This document shows positions 1 through 8,975 of a stretch of 64,000 bases of DNA, piece by piece. Origin of the DNA: Streptomyces sp. NRRL S-37. Its GTDB lineage: Bacteria > Actinomycetota > Actinomycetes > Streptomycetales > Streptomycetaceae. The stretch is from positions 124,001 through 188,000 of the forward strand of contig NZ_JOIZ01000012.1 of the NCBI RefSeq assembly GCF_000721605.1, read 5' to 3'. Numbering within the stretch: position 1 is the first letter of the stretch; each line of letters begins with the position of its first letter. The position numbers and the translations under genes are program-made. The notes under the pieces were generated by a model. The model made no database searches. It had not been told where the DNA came from and saw only the letters and a list, made by a program, of their open reading frames with translations.

Positions 1-7
1 CCAAACA

Positions 8-21
8 GTGTGATCTGTCAC
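8..21. promoter_or_regulatory. Crp-like binding site
   Basis: The sequence GTG, six bases, then GTCAC fits the GTG-N6-GNCAC pattern described for Streptomyces Crp, and the core TGTGATCTGTCACA is nearly palindromic. It lies about 150 bases upstream of nth. In Streptomyces crp is usually the next gene upstream of nth, so the site may serve crp itself (outside the window) or nth. Family and neighbourhood are recalled knowledge; binding is inferred. Confidence 0.5.
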
Positions 22-169
22 AAGGATGCCGTACGGGCCGGTCGGGGTAAGCGGCAGGGGTCCGATTGGACGCCGATCTTCGGGGTCCGGGGCGGATGTC
101 GGTGCCGGGCCGTAGGCTGGCCGGGTGTCCAATTCGCCGGTGAGAGCACAGGCCTAGGGAGCTGCGGGA

Positions 170-1372
170 GTGGGTGTACGTCGTGATTCCGCTGTGGGCG
201 AACAGGGCTCCGATGGCGGTAGGGAGACGGCGAAAGCGACAAAGAGGGCGCCGTTGAAGAGGGAACCGACGACCCGCGCGAGCGGGACGGCCGAGGCGAC
301 CGGGGAGACGGACGCGCCGGTGAGGAAGACGGTGGCGAAGAAGGCGACCACGGCGAAGAAGGCGACCGCGGCGAAGAAGGCGACCGCGGCGAAGGAGACG
401 GCCGGGGCGAAGAAGGCGACCGCGGCGAAGGAGACGGCCGGGGCGAAGAAGGCGACCGCGGCGAAGGAGACGGCCGGGGCGAAGAAGGCGACCGTCGCCA
501 AGAAGGCGCCCGCCGCGAAGAAGCCGCTCGTCGCCCCCGGGAAGGCGACCGCCGCCGTGCAGGCCGCCCCGGCGAGGACCGTCGTCAAGCCGACCGGGAA
601 GAAGTCGCGCACCGCGCTGGTCCGCCGCGCGCGCCGGATCAACCGCGAGCTCGCCGAGGTGTTCCCGTACGCCCACCCGGAGCTGGACTTCGAGAACCCC
701 TTCCAGCTCGTCGTCGCCACCGTGCTGTCGGCCCAGACCACCGACCTGCGCGTCAACCAGACGACCCCCGCCCTCTTCGCGAAGTACCCCACCCCCGAGG
801 ACCTGGCCGCCGCCGACCCCGAGGAGGTGGAGGAGATCCTGCGCCCCACCGGCTTCTTCCGGGCCAAGACCAAGTCGGTCATAGGCCTGTCGAAGGTGCT
901 CGCGGAGGACTTCGGCGGTGAGGTGCCCGGCCGGCTGGAGGACCTGGTCAGACTGCCCGGAGTCGGCCGCAAGACCGCCTTCGTGGTGCTCGGTAACGCG
1001 TTCGGCCGCCCGGGGATCACCGTGGACACCCACTTCCAGCGCCTGGTGCGCCGCTGGCGCTGGACCGAGGCGACCGACCCCGACAAGATCGAGGCGGCCG
1101 TCGGCGCGCTCTTCCCCAAGAGCGACTGGACCGACCTGTCCCACCACGTCATCTGGCACGGCCGCCGCATCTGCCACGCCCGCAAGCCCGCCTGCGGCGC
1201 CTGCCCCATCGCACCGCTCTGCCCGGCGTACGGCGAGGGCGAGACGGACCCGGAGAAGGCGAAGAAGCTGCTGAAGTACGAGAAGGGCGGCCTCCCGGGC
1301 CAGCGGCTGAAGCCCCCGCAGGCCTACCTGGACGCCGGCGGCAGGCCGGCGCCGCCGCTGGGGGCCGGATGA
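170..1372 (+). CDS. nth: endonuclease III (DNA glycosylase/AP lyase) with lysine-alanine-rich N-terminal tail
   Basis: Base-excision repair enzyme that removes oxidised pyrimidines and cleaves AP sites. Residues about 150-370 hold the glycosylase fold. The helix-hairpin-helix is LPGVGRKTA near residue 261, with the catalytic Lys. The catalytic Asp is in VDTH near residue 285. The [4Fe-4S] cluster is C-x6-C-x2-C-x5-C near residues 334-352. At 400 aa it is about 150-190 residues longer than bacterial Nth. The excess is an N-terminal tail rich in AKKAT and AKETAG repeats, probably disordered and DNA-binding. The GTG start is the longest in frame, with TAGGGAG about 10 bases upstream. A start further inside would remove part of the tail, so its full length is less certain than the enzyme domain. 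The Nudix gene follows on the same strand. Confidence 0.93.
   Translation: MGVRRDSAVGEQGSDGGRETAKATKRAPLKREPTTRASGTAEATGETDAPVRKTVAKKATTAKKATAAKKATAAKETAGAKKATAAKETAGAKKATAAKETAGAKKATVAKKAPAAKKPLVAPGKATAAVQAAPARTVVKPTGKKSRTALVRRARRINRELAEVFPYAHPELDFENPFQLVVATVLSAQTTDLRVNQTTPALFAKYPTPEDLAAADPEEVEEILRPTGFFRAKTKSVIGLSKVLAEDFGGEVPGRLEDLVRLPGVGRKTAFVVLGNAFGRPGITVDTHFQRLVRRWRWTEATDPDKIEAAVGALFPKSDWTDLSHHVIWHGRRICHARKPACGACPIAPLCPAYGEGETDPEKAKKLLKYEKGGLPGQRLKPPQAYLDAGGRPAPPLGAG
389..496 (+). repeat. three tandem 36-bp coding repeats in nth
   Basis: Copies start at 389, 425 and 461. The first two are identical over 36 bases and the third diverges only in its last bases. Each unit encodes a 12-residue [16 protein letters not shown] block, so copy-number change keeps the reading frame. 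Shorter AKKATA units precede the array. It looks like recent tandem expansion of a basic tail. Confidence 0.9.
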
Positions 1373-1460
1373 CGGGGCCGTGCACGCGACGGCCGGCGGA
1401 ACGATCTCGGGGCCGCCGGGCGTTGGACCCGTGGGACGCGGCCGGACGACGGGGGTGGCG

Positions 1461-2156
1461 ATGACGCGGACGAGTGGTGCCCAGGGCGGCCCGGTGACGC
1501 TCAGCAGGGAAGGGCTGCCCTCCTGGCTGGACCCGGTGGCCCACGCGGCGGAGACGGTAAGGCCGACCCAGCTGAGCCGCTTCCTGCCCCCGGAGAACGG
1601 CACGGGACGCCAGTCCGCCGTCCTCATCCTCTTCGGCGACGGCGAGCGCGGCCCGGAGCTGCTGCTCATGGAGCGCGCCGGCTCACTGCGCTCGCACGCC
1701 GGACAGCCGTCCTTCCCCGGCGGCGCCCTCGACCCCGAGGACGGCGACCCGCAGGGCGACGGCCCGCTGCGGGCCGCCCTGCGCGAGGCCGAGGAGGAGA
1801 CCGGGCTCGACCCGGCCGGCGTCCAGCTCTTCGGCGTGCTGCCGAAGCTCTACATCCCGGTCAGCGGCTTCGTCGTCACACCCGTGCTCGGCTGGTGGCG
1901 CGTCCCCAGCCCGGTGGGGGTCGTCGACCCGAACGAGACCGCGCGGGTGTTCACCGTCCCGGTGGCGGATCTCACCCACCCGGACAACCGTGCGACCACG
2001 GTCCACCCCAGCGGCTACCAGGGTCCGGCGTTCCTGGTCGAATCGGCTCTCGTATGGGGCTTCACCGCCGGGGTCATCGACCGGTTGCTGCACTTCGCGG
2101 GGTGGGAGCGGCCCTGGGACCGGGACAGGCGGGTCCCGCTGGACTGGCGGTCATGA
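1461..2156 (+). CDS. Nudix hydrolase, CoA-diphosphatase type
   Basis: Predicted to hydrolyse nucleoside diphosphate derivatives, probably CoA or a CoA-like substrate. The segment LRSHAGQPSFPGG followed by REAEEETGL combines the extra CoA-pyrophosphatase signature (Leu-Arg-x-His-x-Gly-Gln before FPGG) with the Nudix box that binds the metal through its REAEEE glutamates. I chose ATG 1461, preceded by a GGGGGTGG stretch. An in-frame GTG at 1380 would add 27 unconvincing residues. The gene lies between nth and the MarP-like protease, the same order as in Mycobacterium (Rv3674c-Rv3672c-Rv3671c, from memory). True substrate unknown. Confidence 0.85.
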   Translation: MTRTSGAQGGPVTLSREGLPSWLDPVAHAAETVRPTQLSRFLPPENGTGRQSAVLILFGDGERGPELLLMERAGSLRSHAGQPSFPGGALDPEDGDPQGDGPLRAALREAEEETGLDPAGVQLFGVLPKLYIPVSGFVVTPVLGWWRVPSPVGVVDPNETARVFTVPVADLTHPDNRATTVHPSGYQGPAFLVESALVWGFTAGVIDRLLHFAGWERPWDRDRRVPLDWRS

Positions 2157-2201
2157 CAGGGTGGGCGCCGTGCTGGGTCGGACGAGGCGAGGCGTGAAGC
2201 G

Positions 2202-3401
2202 GTGAACGTGCTGGACATCCTGTTGCTTCTCGCCGCCGTGTGGTTCGCGGTCGTCGGCTACCGCCAGGGTTTCGTCGTCGGCATCCTGTCGGTGATCGGC
2301 TTCCTGGGCGGCGGTCTCGCCGCCGTCTACACGCTGCCCGTCATCTGGGACGCCCTGACGGACGACTCCGAGGTCAGTACGACGGCCGCCGTCGTCGCGG
2401 TCGTCGTCGTCATAGTCTGCGCCTCCGTCGGCCAGGCCCTGACCACCCACCTCGGCAACAAACTGCGCCGCTACATCACCTGGTCCCCGGCCCGGGCGCT
2501 GGACGCGACGGGCGGCGCCCTGGTCAACGTCGTCGCGATGCTCCTGGTCGCCTGGCTGATCGGCTCGGCCCTCGCCGGTACGACGCTGCCGACGCTCGGC
2601 AAGGAGGTCCGCGGCTCCAAGGTGCTGCTCGGGGTCTCCCGGGCGCTGCCCGGCGAGGCCGACACCTGGTTCGCCGACTTCTCCTCCGTCCTCGCGCAGA
2701 ACGGCTTCCCGCAGGTCTTCAGCCCCTTCGCCAGCGAGCCGATCACCGACGTAGAGCCCCCGGACCCGGCCCTGGCGAGCAGTCCCGTCGCCCTGCGCGC
2801 GCAGCGCTCCATCGTCAAGGTGATGGGCACCGCCGCGAGCTGCGGCAAGGTCCTGGAGGGCACCGGCTTCGTCTTCGCCGAGCGCCGCGTCATGACCAAC
2901 GCGCATGTCGTGGGCGGCGTCGACGAGCCGACCGTGCAGATAGGCGGCGAGGGCAGGAAGTATGACGCGACGGTCGTCCTCTACGACTGGAGGCGCGACA
3001 TCGCCGTCCTCGACGTACCCGATCTGAAGGCGCCCGCGCTGCGGTTCGCCGGCAAGGACGCGAGCAGCGGCGACGGGGCGATCGTCGCCGGCTTCCCCGA
3101 GAACGGGGCGTACGACGTCCGCGCCGCGCGCCTGCGCGGCCGCATCACGGCCAACGGCGCCGACATCTACCACCGCGGCACGGTCCGCCGTGACGTGTAC
3201 TCCCTGTACGCGACGGTCCGTCAGGGCAACTCCGGAGGCCCGCTGCTCACCCCCGAGGGGGAGGTCTACGGCGTGGTCTTCGCGAAGTCGCTCGACGACG
3301 CCGAGACGGGTTACGCGCTCACCGTGGACGAGATCCGGAAGGACATCGCCGCGGGCCGCACCGCGAACCAGCAGGTGGACAGCGACAGTTGCGCGCTGTG
3401 A
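2202..3401 (+). CDS. MarP-like membrane-anchored serine protease (CvpA domain plus trypsin-like domain)
   Basis: The N-terminal ~165 residues form a CvpA/colicin-V-production-type domain with four predicted membrane helices. A short linker leads to a chymotrypsin-fold periplasmic protease. The triad is visible as His235 (TNAHVV), Asp266 (DIAVLDV) and Ser344 (GNSGGPLL). At 399 aa it matches M. tuberculosis MarP (Rv3671c), an acid-resistance protease. A cysteine pair seems possible between C-221-region TAASCG and the C-terminal DSC, as in MarP redox control, but I did not verify it. The start GTG at 2202 has only a weak Shine-Dalgarno. The gene follows the Nudix gene after 45 bases, so they may be one operon. 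Confidence 0.88.
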   Translation: MNVLDILLLLAAVWFAVVGYRQGFVVGILSVIGFLGGGLAAVYTLPVIWDALTDDSEVSTTAAVVAVVVVIVCASVGQALTTHLGNKLRRYITWSPARALDATGGALVNVVAMLLVAWLIGSALAGTTLPTLGKEVRGSKVLLGVSRALPGEADTWFADFSSVLAQNGFPQVFSPFASEPITDVEPPDPALASSPVALRAQRSIVKVMGTAASCGKVLEGTGFVFAERRVMTNAHVVGGVDEPTVQIGGEGRKYDATVVLYDWRRDIAVLDVPDLKAPALRFAGKDASSGDGAIVAGFPENGAYDVRAARLRGRITANGADIYHRGTVRRDVYSLYATVRQGNSGGPLLTPEGEVYGVVFAKSLDDAETGYALTVDEIRKDIAAGRTANQQVDSDSCAL

Positions 3402-3704
3402 GGTGAGAGAGGGGGGTCAGCCGCGAGGGTGGCGCAGGCGGACGGAGACCCAACGCGCCCTGCGGCGGAGGATGCGCGGGATTCCCACCCTGAGGTCCGT
3501 ACCTGCCATCTGTGGTGCACCGCCTCGCTGGTGGGAACCCACACCGCCCGCCGTGCGGCGGTCGCGGCTTGCGTCACTGTAGTCGTGCGTCCAGCCCATA
3601 CCCGGACGTCTGCCCCCGCCCCAAGGTCGATAACCGCCTCGCGCGCCCTCAATTGGCCTATGCGCCGGGCAATTGGCCGACCGTCAGACAGACGCTCGAT
3701 CCGG
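3402..3704. other. convergent intergenic region
   Basis: About 300 bases separate the protease (plus strand) from the hydrolase (minus strand). I see two small hairpin candidates, GTGGGAACCCAC near 3532 and CCGCC-GT-GCGGCGG just after it, and a direct repeat CAATTGGCC near 3653 and 3670. Neither hairpin has a T tract. No convincing gene: frames crossing it are extensions of antisense frames of the hydrolase. Confidence 0.5.
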
Positions 3705-4655
3705 TCACCGATCGGGTTCGGGATCCTTCAGCCAATTGATCAGTTCGGTGGAGAAGGTGACCGGATCCTCCTCGTGCGGGAAGTGCCCCAGTCCGTCGAA
3801 CAGCCGCCAGCGGTACGGCGCTTCGACGTACTCCCCGGACCCCGCGGCACTGCGTGTGCGGACCACCGGGTCCAGCGAGCCGTGCAGGTGCAGCGTCGGC
3901 ACCCGCACCGGGCGCTTCATCCTGCGGTTGAACTGGATGCCGTCCGGGCGGGCCAGGGAGCGGACCATCCAGCGGTACGGTTCGATCGAGCAGTGCGCCG
4001 TGGACGGGATGCACATCGCCCGCCGGTAGTTCTCCAGCGTCTCCTCGTCGGGCGGGTGCGGCCCGGACCAGTTCCGGATGAGCTCGGCCACCAGCGCTCC
4101 GTCGTCCGCGGTGAGCCGGCGCTCCGGGATCCATGGCCGCTGGAATCCCCAGATGTGGGACAGGGCGGCGGACTGCCTGGCGTCGGAGACCAGCGCCGAG
4201 CGCCAGCGCCGCGGATGCGGCATGGAGGCGACCGCGAGCCGCCGTACGAGCTTGGGGCGCATCGCCGCGGCCGTCCAGGCCAGATACCCGCCCAGGTCGT
4301 GCCCGACCAGCGCGGCGTCCGGCTCGCCGAGGGAGCGGATCACCCCGGTGATGTCCAGCGCGAGGTTGGCCGGGTCGTAGCCGCGCGGTGTGCGGTCGCT
4401 GCCGCCGACGCCCCGCAGGTCCATGGCGACGGCCCGGAAACCGGCGTCGGCGAGCGCCGTCAGCTGGTGCCGCCAGGTCCACCAGAACTGCGGGAAGCCG
4501 TGCAGCAGCAGCACCAGGGGGCCGTCGCCCAGCTCCGCGATGTGGAAGCGGGCGCCGTTGGCGGCGACGTCCCGGTGCGTCAGTCCGGTGCCTCCCGGGA
4601 TGCCGAGGCGTACGACCGAAGCGGGCTGCGCCGGAGGGGTGGCGGGATCCGTCAT
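3705..4655 (-). CDS. alpha/beta hydrolase, epoxide-hydrolase-like
   Basis: Alpha/beta hydrolase of 316 aa. HGFPQ forms the oxyanion-hole motif near residue 51. The nucleophile elbow is GHDLGG with Asp120 instead of Ser, and His291 lies in DGLGHFPHEE. An Asp nucleophile with HGFP is the pattern of soluble epoxide hydrolases and haloalkane dehalogenases. Position next to a MarP-like gene matches EphE (Rv3670), so epoxide hydrolase is the better guess. The start ATG overlaps the stop of the upstream holin-like gene (4652-4655), so the two are translationally coupled. Natural substrate unknown. Confidence 0.82.
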   Translation of the reverse strand: MTDPATPPAQPASVVRLGIPGGTGLTHRDVAANGARFHIAELGDGPLVLLLHGFPQFWWTWRHQLTALADAGFRAVAMDLRGVGGSDRTPRGYDPANLALDITGVIRSLGEPDAALVGHDLGGYLAWTAAAMRPKLVRRLAVASMPHPRRWRSALVSDARQSAALSHIWGFQRPWIPERRLTADDGALVAELIRNWSGPHPPDEETLENYRRAMCIPSTAHCSIEPYRWMVRSLARPDGIQFNRRMKRPVRVPTLHLHGSLDPVVRTRSAAGSGEYVEAPYRWRLFDGLGHFPHEEDPVTFSTELINWLKDPEPDR

Positions 4656-5140
4656 GAAGACGAGCGTGCCACAGCCTCGATGGCCTGGGGGACCCGGTCC
4701 TCGGGCAGTTCGGGGCGCGGGTGCGGCTTGGCCTTCTGCAGCACGCCCGCCGTCTCCTTCATGGAGGCGGCGACCTTCTGCGGGCCCCGGCCCTTCTTCG
4801 CCTTCTTCGCGAAGACGACGCCGATCAGCGCGAGGAACAGCGCGATCAGCACGTTCGCCGCGAAGGAGAGCAGGAAGCAGACCGCGAGGTTCCAGCCGCT
4901 CCAGGTGCGGATGCCGTAGGCGAGCGCGAAGTTCAGCATCGGCAGGGAGAACACGAGCAGCACACCGGCCGCCATGAACGCGCCGCCGCTGGTCGCGCCC
5001 CGCTTGACGTCCTGCTTGAGCTGCGCCTTCGCCAGCGCGATCTCGTCGTGCACCAGCGCCGACATGTCGGCCGTCGCCGAGGCGAACAGCTGGCCGATGC
5101 TGCGTTCGGCGCCGACCGGGCTGCCGTCGGGTGCGCTCAT
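4652..5140 (-). CDS. holin-X-like small membrane protein (Phage_holin_3_6 family)
   Basis: A 162-aa protein with an amphipathic N-terminal helix (SIGQLFASATADMSALVHDEIALAKAQLKQD) region followed by two long hydrophobic helices, about residues 50-75 and 83-108, then a basic, proline-rich cytoplasmic tail. This layout is typical of the actinobacterial holin superfamily III proteins. Despite the name there is no phage lysis context here. In Mycobacterium the equivalent (Rv3669) also lies between the epoxide hydrolase and the acs region. Role unknown; a membrane or envelope function is likely. It overlaps the downstream hydrolase by 4 bases. Confidence 0.8.
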   Translation of the reverse strand: MSAPDGSPVGAERSIGQLFASATADMSALVHDEIALAKAQLKQDVKRGATSGGAFMAAGVLLVFSLPMLNFALAYGIRTWSGWNLAVCFLLSFAANVLIALFLALIGVVFAKKAKKGRGPQKVAASMKETAGVLQKAKPHPRPELPEDRVPQAIEAVARSSS

Positions 5141-5211
5141 CGCGGTCTCCCTTTCCTGCGTACGCTGTGTGTCCGCGCGTACGGTTCAGTCTTTTGTACC
5201 GTCTCGTCAGA

Positions 5212-6654
5212 TCATGCCGGACCGTCGTGCTCCTCGCCTGCCCCGCCCTTCACTTCGGCAAGCGCGTCCCGCTCGGCGGCCTTCTCCCGGGCGAGCCGCC
5301 GGTGCTCGGCGGCCTTCCGTTCGTGGATCTCCGCCATGCGCAGGTGGTACGCCGGGTCGTCCTGTTCGTAGACGTCCGGGACGCCGCTGAGGTCCTCGTC
5401 GCGCTCCTCTTCCTCGGTCAGCCTGCGGTACTTGGCGTTCCGTATCTTCAGCAGCACGGTCGCGACGGCGGTGGCGATCAGCGAGCCGGTGAGGACGGCC
5501 GCCTTGACGCTGTCGGTCATCGCCGCGTCGTCCTCGAAGGCGAGTTCCCCGATGAGCAGTGAGACGGTGAAGCCGATCCCGGCGAGGGTCGCCACCGCGA
5601 ACACGTCCGCCCAGGCGAGGTCGTCGCTGAGCGACGCCCTGGTGAAGCGTGCCGTCAGCCACGTGCCGCCGAAGATGCCGAGCGTCTTGCCGACGACGAG
5701 TCCGAGCACCACGCCGAGCGTCTCGGGCTGGGTGAACACGTCGGCGAGGGCGCCGCCGGAGATCGCCACGCCTGCGCTGAACAGGGCGAACAGCGGCACC
5801 GCGAGGCCTGCCGAGAGCGGCCGGACGAGGTGCTCGATGTGCTCGCCGGGGGAGTGCTCCTCGCCCTCGTGGCGGTGGCAGCGCAGCATCAGGCCCATGG
5901 CGACACCGGCGATGGTGGCGTGGATGCCGCTGTTGTACATCAGCGCCCATACGACCAGTGCGAGCGGTACGTACACGTACCAGCCGCGTACGCCCTTGCG
6001 CAGCAGCAGCCAGAAGACGGCCAGGCCGGCGACGGCGCCGCCGAGCGCCGCGAAGTTCAGGCCGTCGGTGAAGAAGACCGCGATGATCAGGATGGCGAAC
6101 AGGTCGTCGACGACGGCGAGGGTGAGCAGGAAGGCCCGCAGCGCGCTGGGCAGGGAGGTGCCGATGACGGCGAGCACGGCGAGCGCGAAGGCGATGTCGG
6201 TGGCGGTGGGCACGGCCCAGCCGGCCAGGGAGCCGCCGCCCGCGCCGCTGGTGAGCGTGTAGACCAGCGCCGGTACGGCCATGCCGCACAGGGCGGCGAC
6301 GACGGGGAGCGCGGCGGCCTTGGGGTCGCGCAGATCACCGGCGACGAGTTCGCGTTTGAGTTCGATCCCCGCGACGAAGAAGAAGACCGCGAGCAGTCCG
6401 TCGGCGGCCCAGTGCGCGACGGACAGGTTCAGCCCGAGGGCCTCGGGGCCGAAGTGGAAGTGGCTGACGCTCTCGTAGCTGCTGTGCAGGCCGGGTACGT
6501 TCGCCCAGATCAGCGCGGCGACGGCGGCGAGGAGGAGCAGGACGCCGCCGACCGTCTCGGTGCGCAGCGCGTCCGCGACGTACGACCGCTCGGGCAGGGA
6601 GAGACGGCCGAAGGCCTTACGGGGGCCGGGGCTCGGGGTGCGGGGCGCGGTCAC
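5212..6654 (-). CDS. nhaA: Na+/H+ antiporter NhaA
   Basis: Electroneutrality-breaking Na+(Li+)/H+ antiporter for pH and sodium homeostasis in the cytoplasmic membrane. Conserved NhaA blocks are FVAGIELKRELVAGDL near residue 93, the unwound-helix motif TATDIAFAL with Asp153, and the paired ion-binding aspartates in VVDDLFAI at 183-184 (equivalent to E. coli D133, D163 and D164). At 480 aa it exceeds E. coli NhaA by about 90 residues. The excess is an acidic/basic C-terminal tail from about residue 410 (EEEERDEDLSG..., then HERKAAEHRRLAREKAAE), charged and probably helical, with possible regulatory use. Start is GTG at 6654 and stop is 71 bases upstream of the holin-like gene. Confidence 0.93.
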   Translation of the reverse strand: MTAPRTPSPGPRKAFGRLSLPERSYVADALRTETVGGVLLLLAAVAALIWANVPGLHSSYESVSHFHFGPEALGLNLSVAHWAADGLLAVFFFVAGIELKRELVAGDLRDPKAAALPVVAALCGMAVPALVYTLTSGAGGGSLAGWAVPTATDIAFALAVLAVIGTSLPSALRAFLLTLAVVDDLFAILIIAVFFTDGLNFAALGGAVAGLAVFWLLLRKGVRGWYVYVPLALVVWALMYNSGIHATIAGVAMGLMLRCHRHEGEEHSPGEHIEHLVRPLSAGLAVPLFALFSAGVAISGGALADVFTQPETLGVVLGLVVGKTLGIFGGTWLTARFTRASLSDDLAWADVFAVATLAGIGFTVSLLIGELAFEDDAAMTDSVKAAVLTGSLIATAVATVLLKIRNAKYRRLTEEEERDEDLSGVPDVYEQDDPAYHLRMAEIHERKAAEHRRLAREKAAERDALAEVKGGAGEEHDGPA

Positions 6655-6776
6655 GGGGAGTTCCTCTGGTCGGCGGGCAGCACGAATCGTGTGCCGACCA
6701 GACTTCCCGGCGCCCCATGAGACAGCTTTTTGTTTAGTTTAGCTAACGTGCTCCCGGGGTGCATCAGGAGCGCCCG

Positions 6777-6810
6777 GCGGCACCCGGGGCACTCCTGCCC
6801 CGGGTGCCGC
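6777..6810 (-). terminator. strong hairpin terminator after acsA
   Basis: Perfect 15-bp stem (GCGGCACCCGGGGCA and its complement) with a 4-base loop, 12 bases beyond the acsA stop. No T tract, as is common in Streptomyces. It also separates acsA from the nhaA promoter region. The remaining upstream region of nhaA (6655-6776) is relatively AT-rich, with TTTAGTTTAGCTAAC at about 6733, a possible operator. Confidence 0.85.
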
Positions 6811-6822
6811 CGTCCTGACCGC

Positions 6823-8778
<1,956 letters not shown>

Positions 8779-8975
8779 GGCATCTGCCTTTCCCAGGGTG
8801 TCCGTTGTGTCCCAGGCCACAGCTCATCAGACCCGGGGGTGCGCTGACAAGGGCCGACGGGAAATTGGTTTAGACCTGTCGGGTGGAGTGGCGTGGTGTG
8901 CGACACCTCTTCCCACGGGGCCCGGCGTAAGCCGGTTCAAGGTGTGTAACGCCTCTCACACCCGGGCAGGTCGTC

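Noticed and set aside
389..496. 36-bp repeats considered as CRISPR
   Set aside because: Directly adjacent, without spacers, in frame and encoding a Lys/Ala tail; no cas genes.
4652..5140. Holin-like gene taken as a prophage lysis gene
   Set aside because: No endolysin or other phage genes around; the family is chromosomal in actinobacteria and is coupled to a hydrolase gene.
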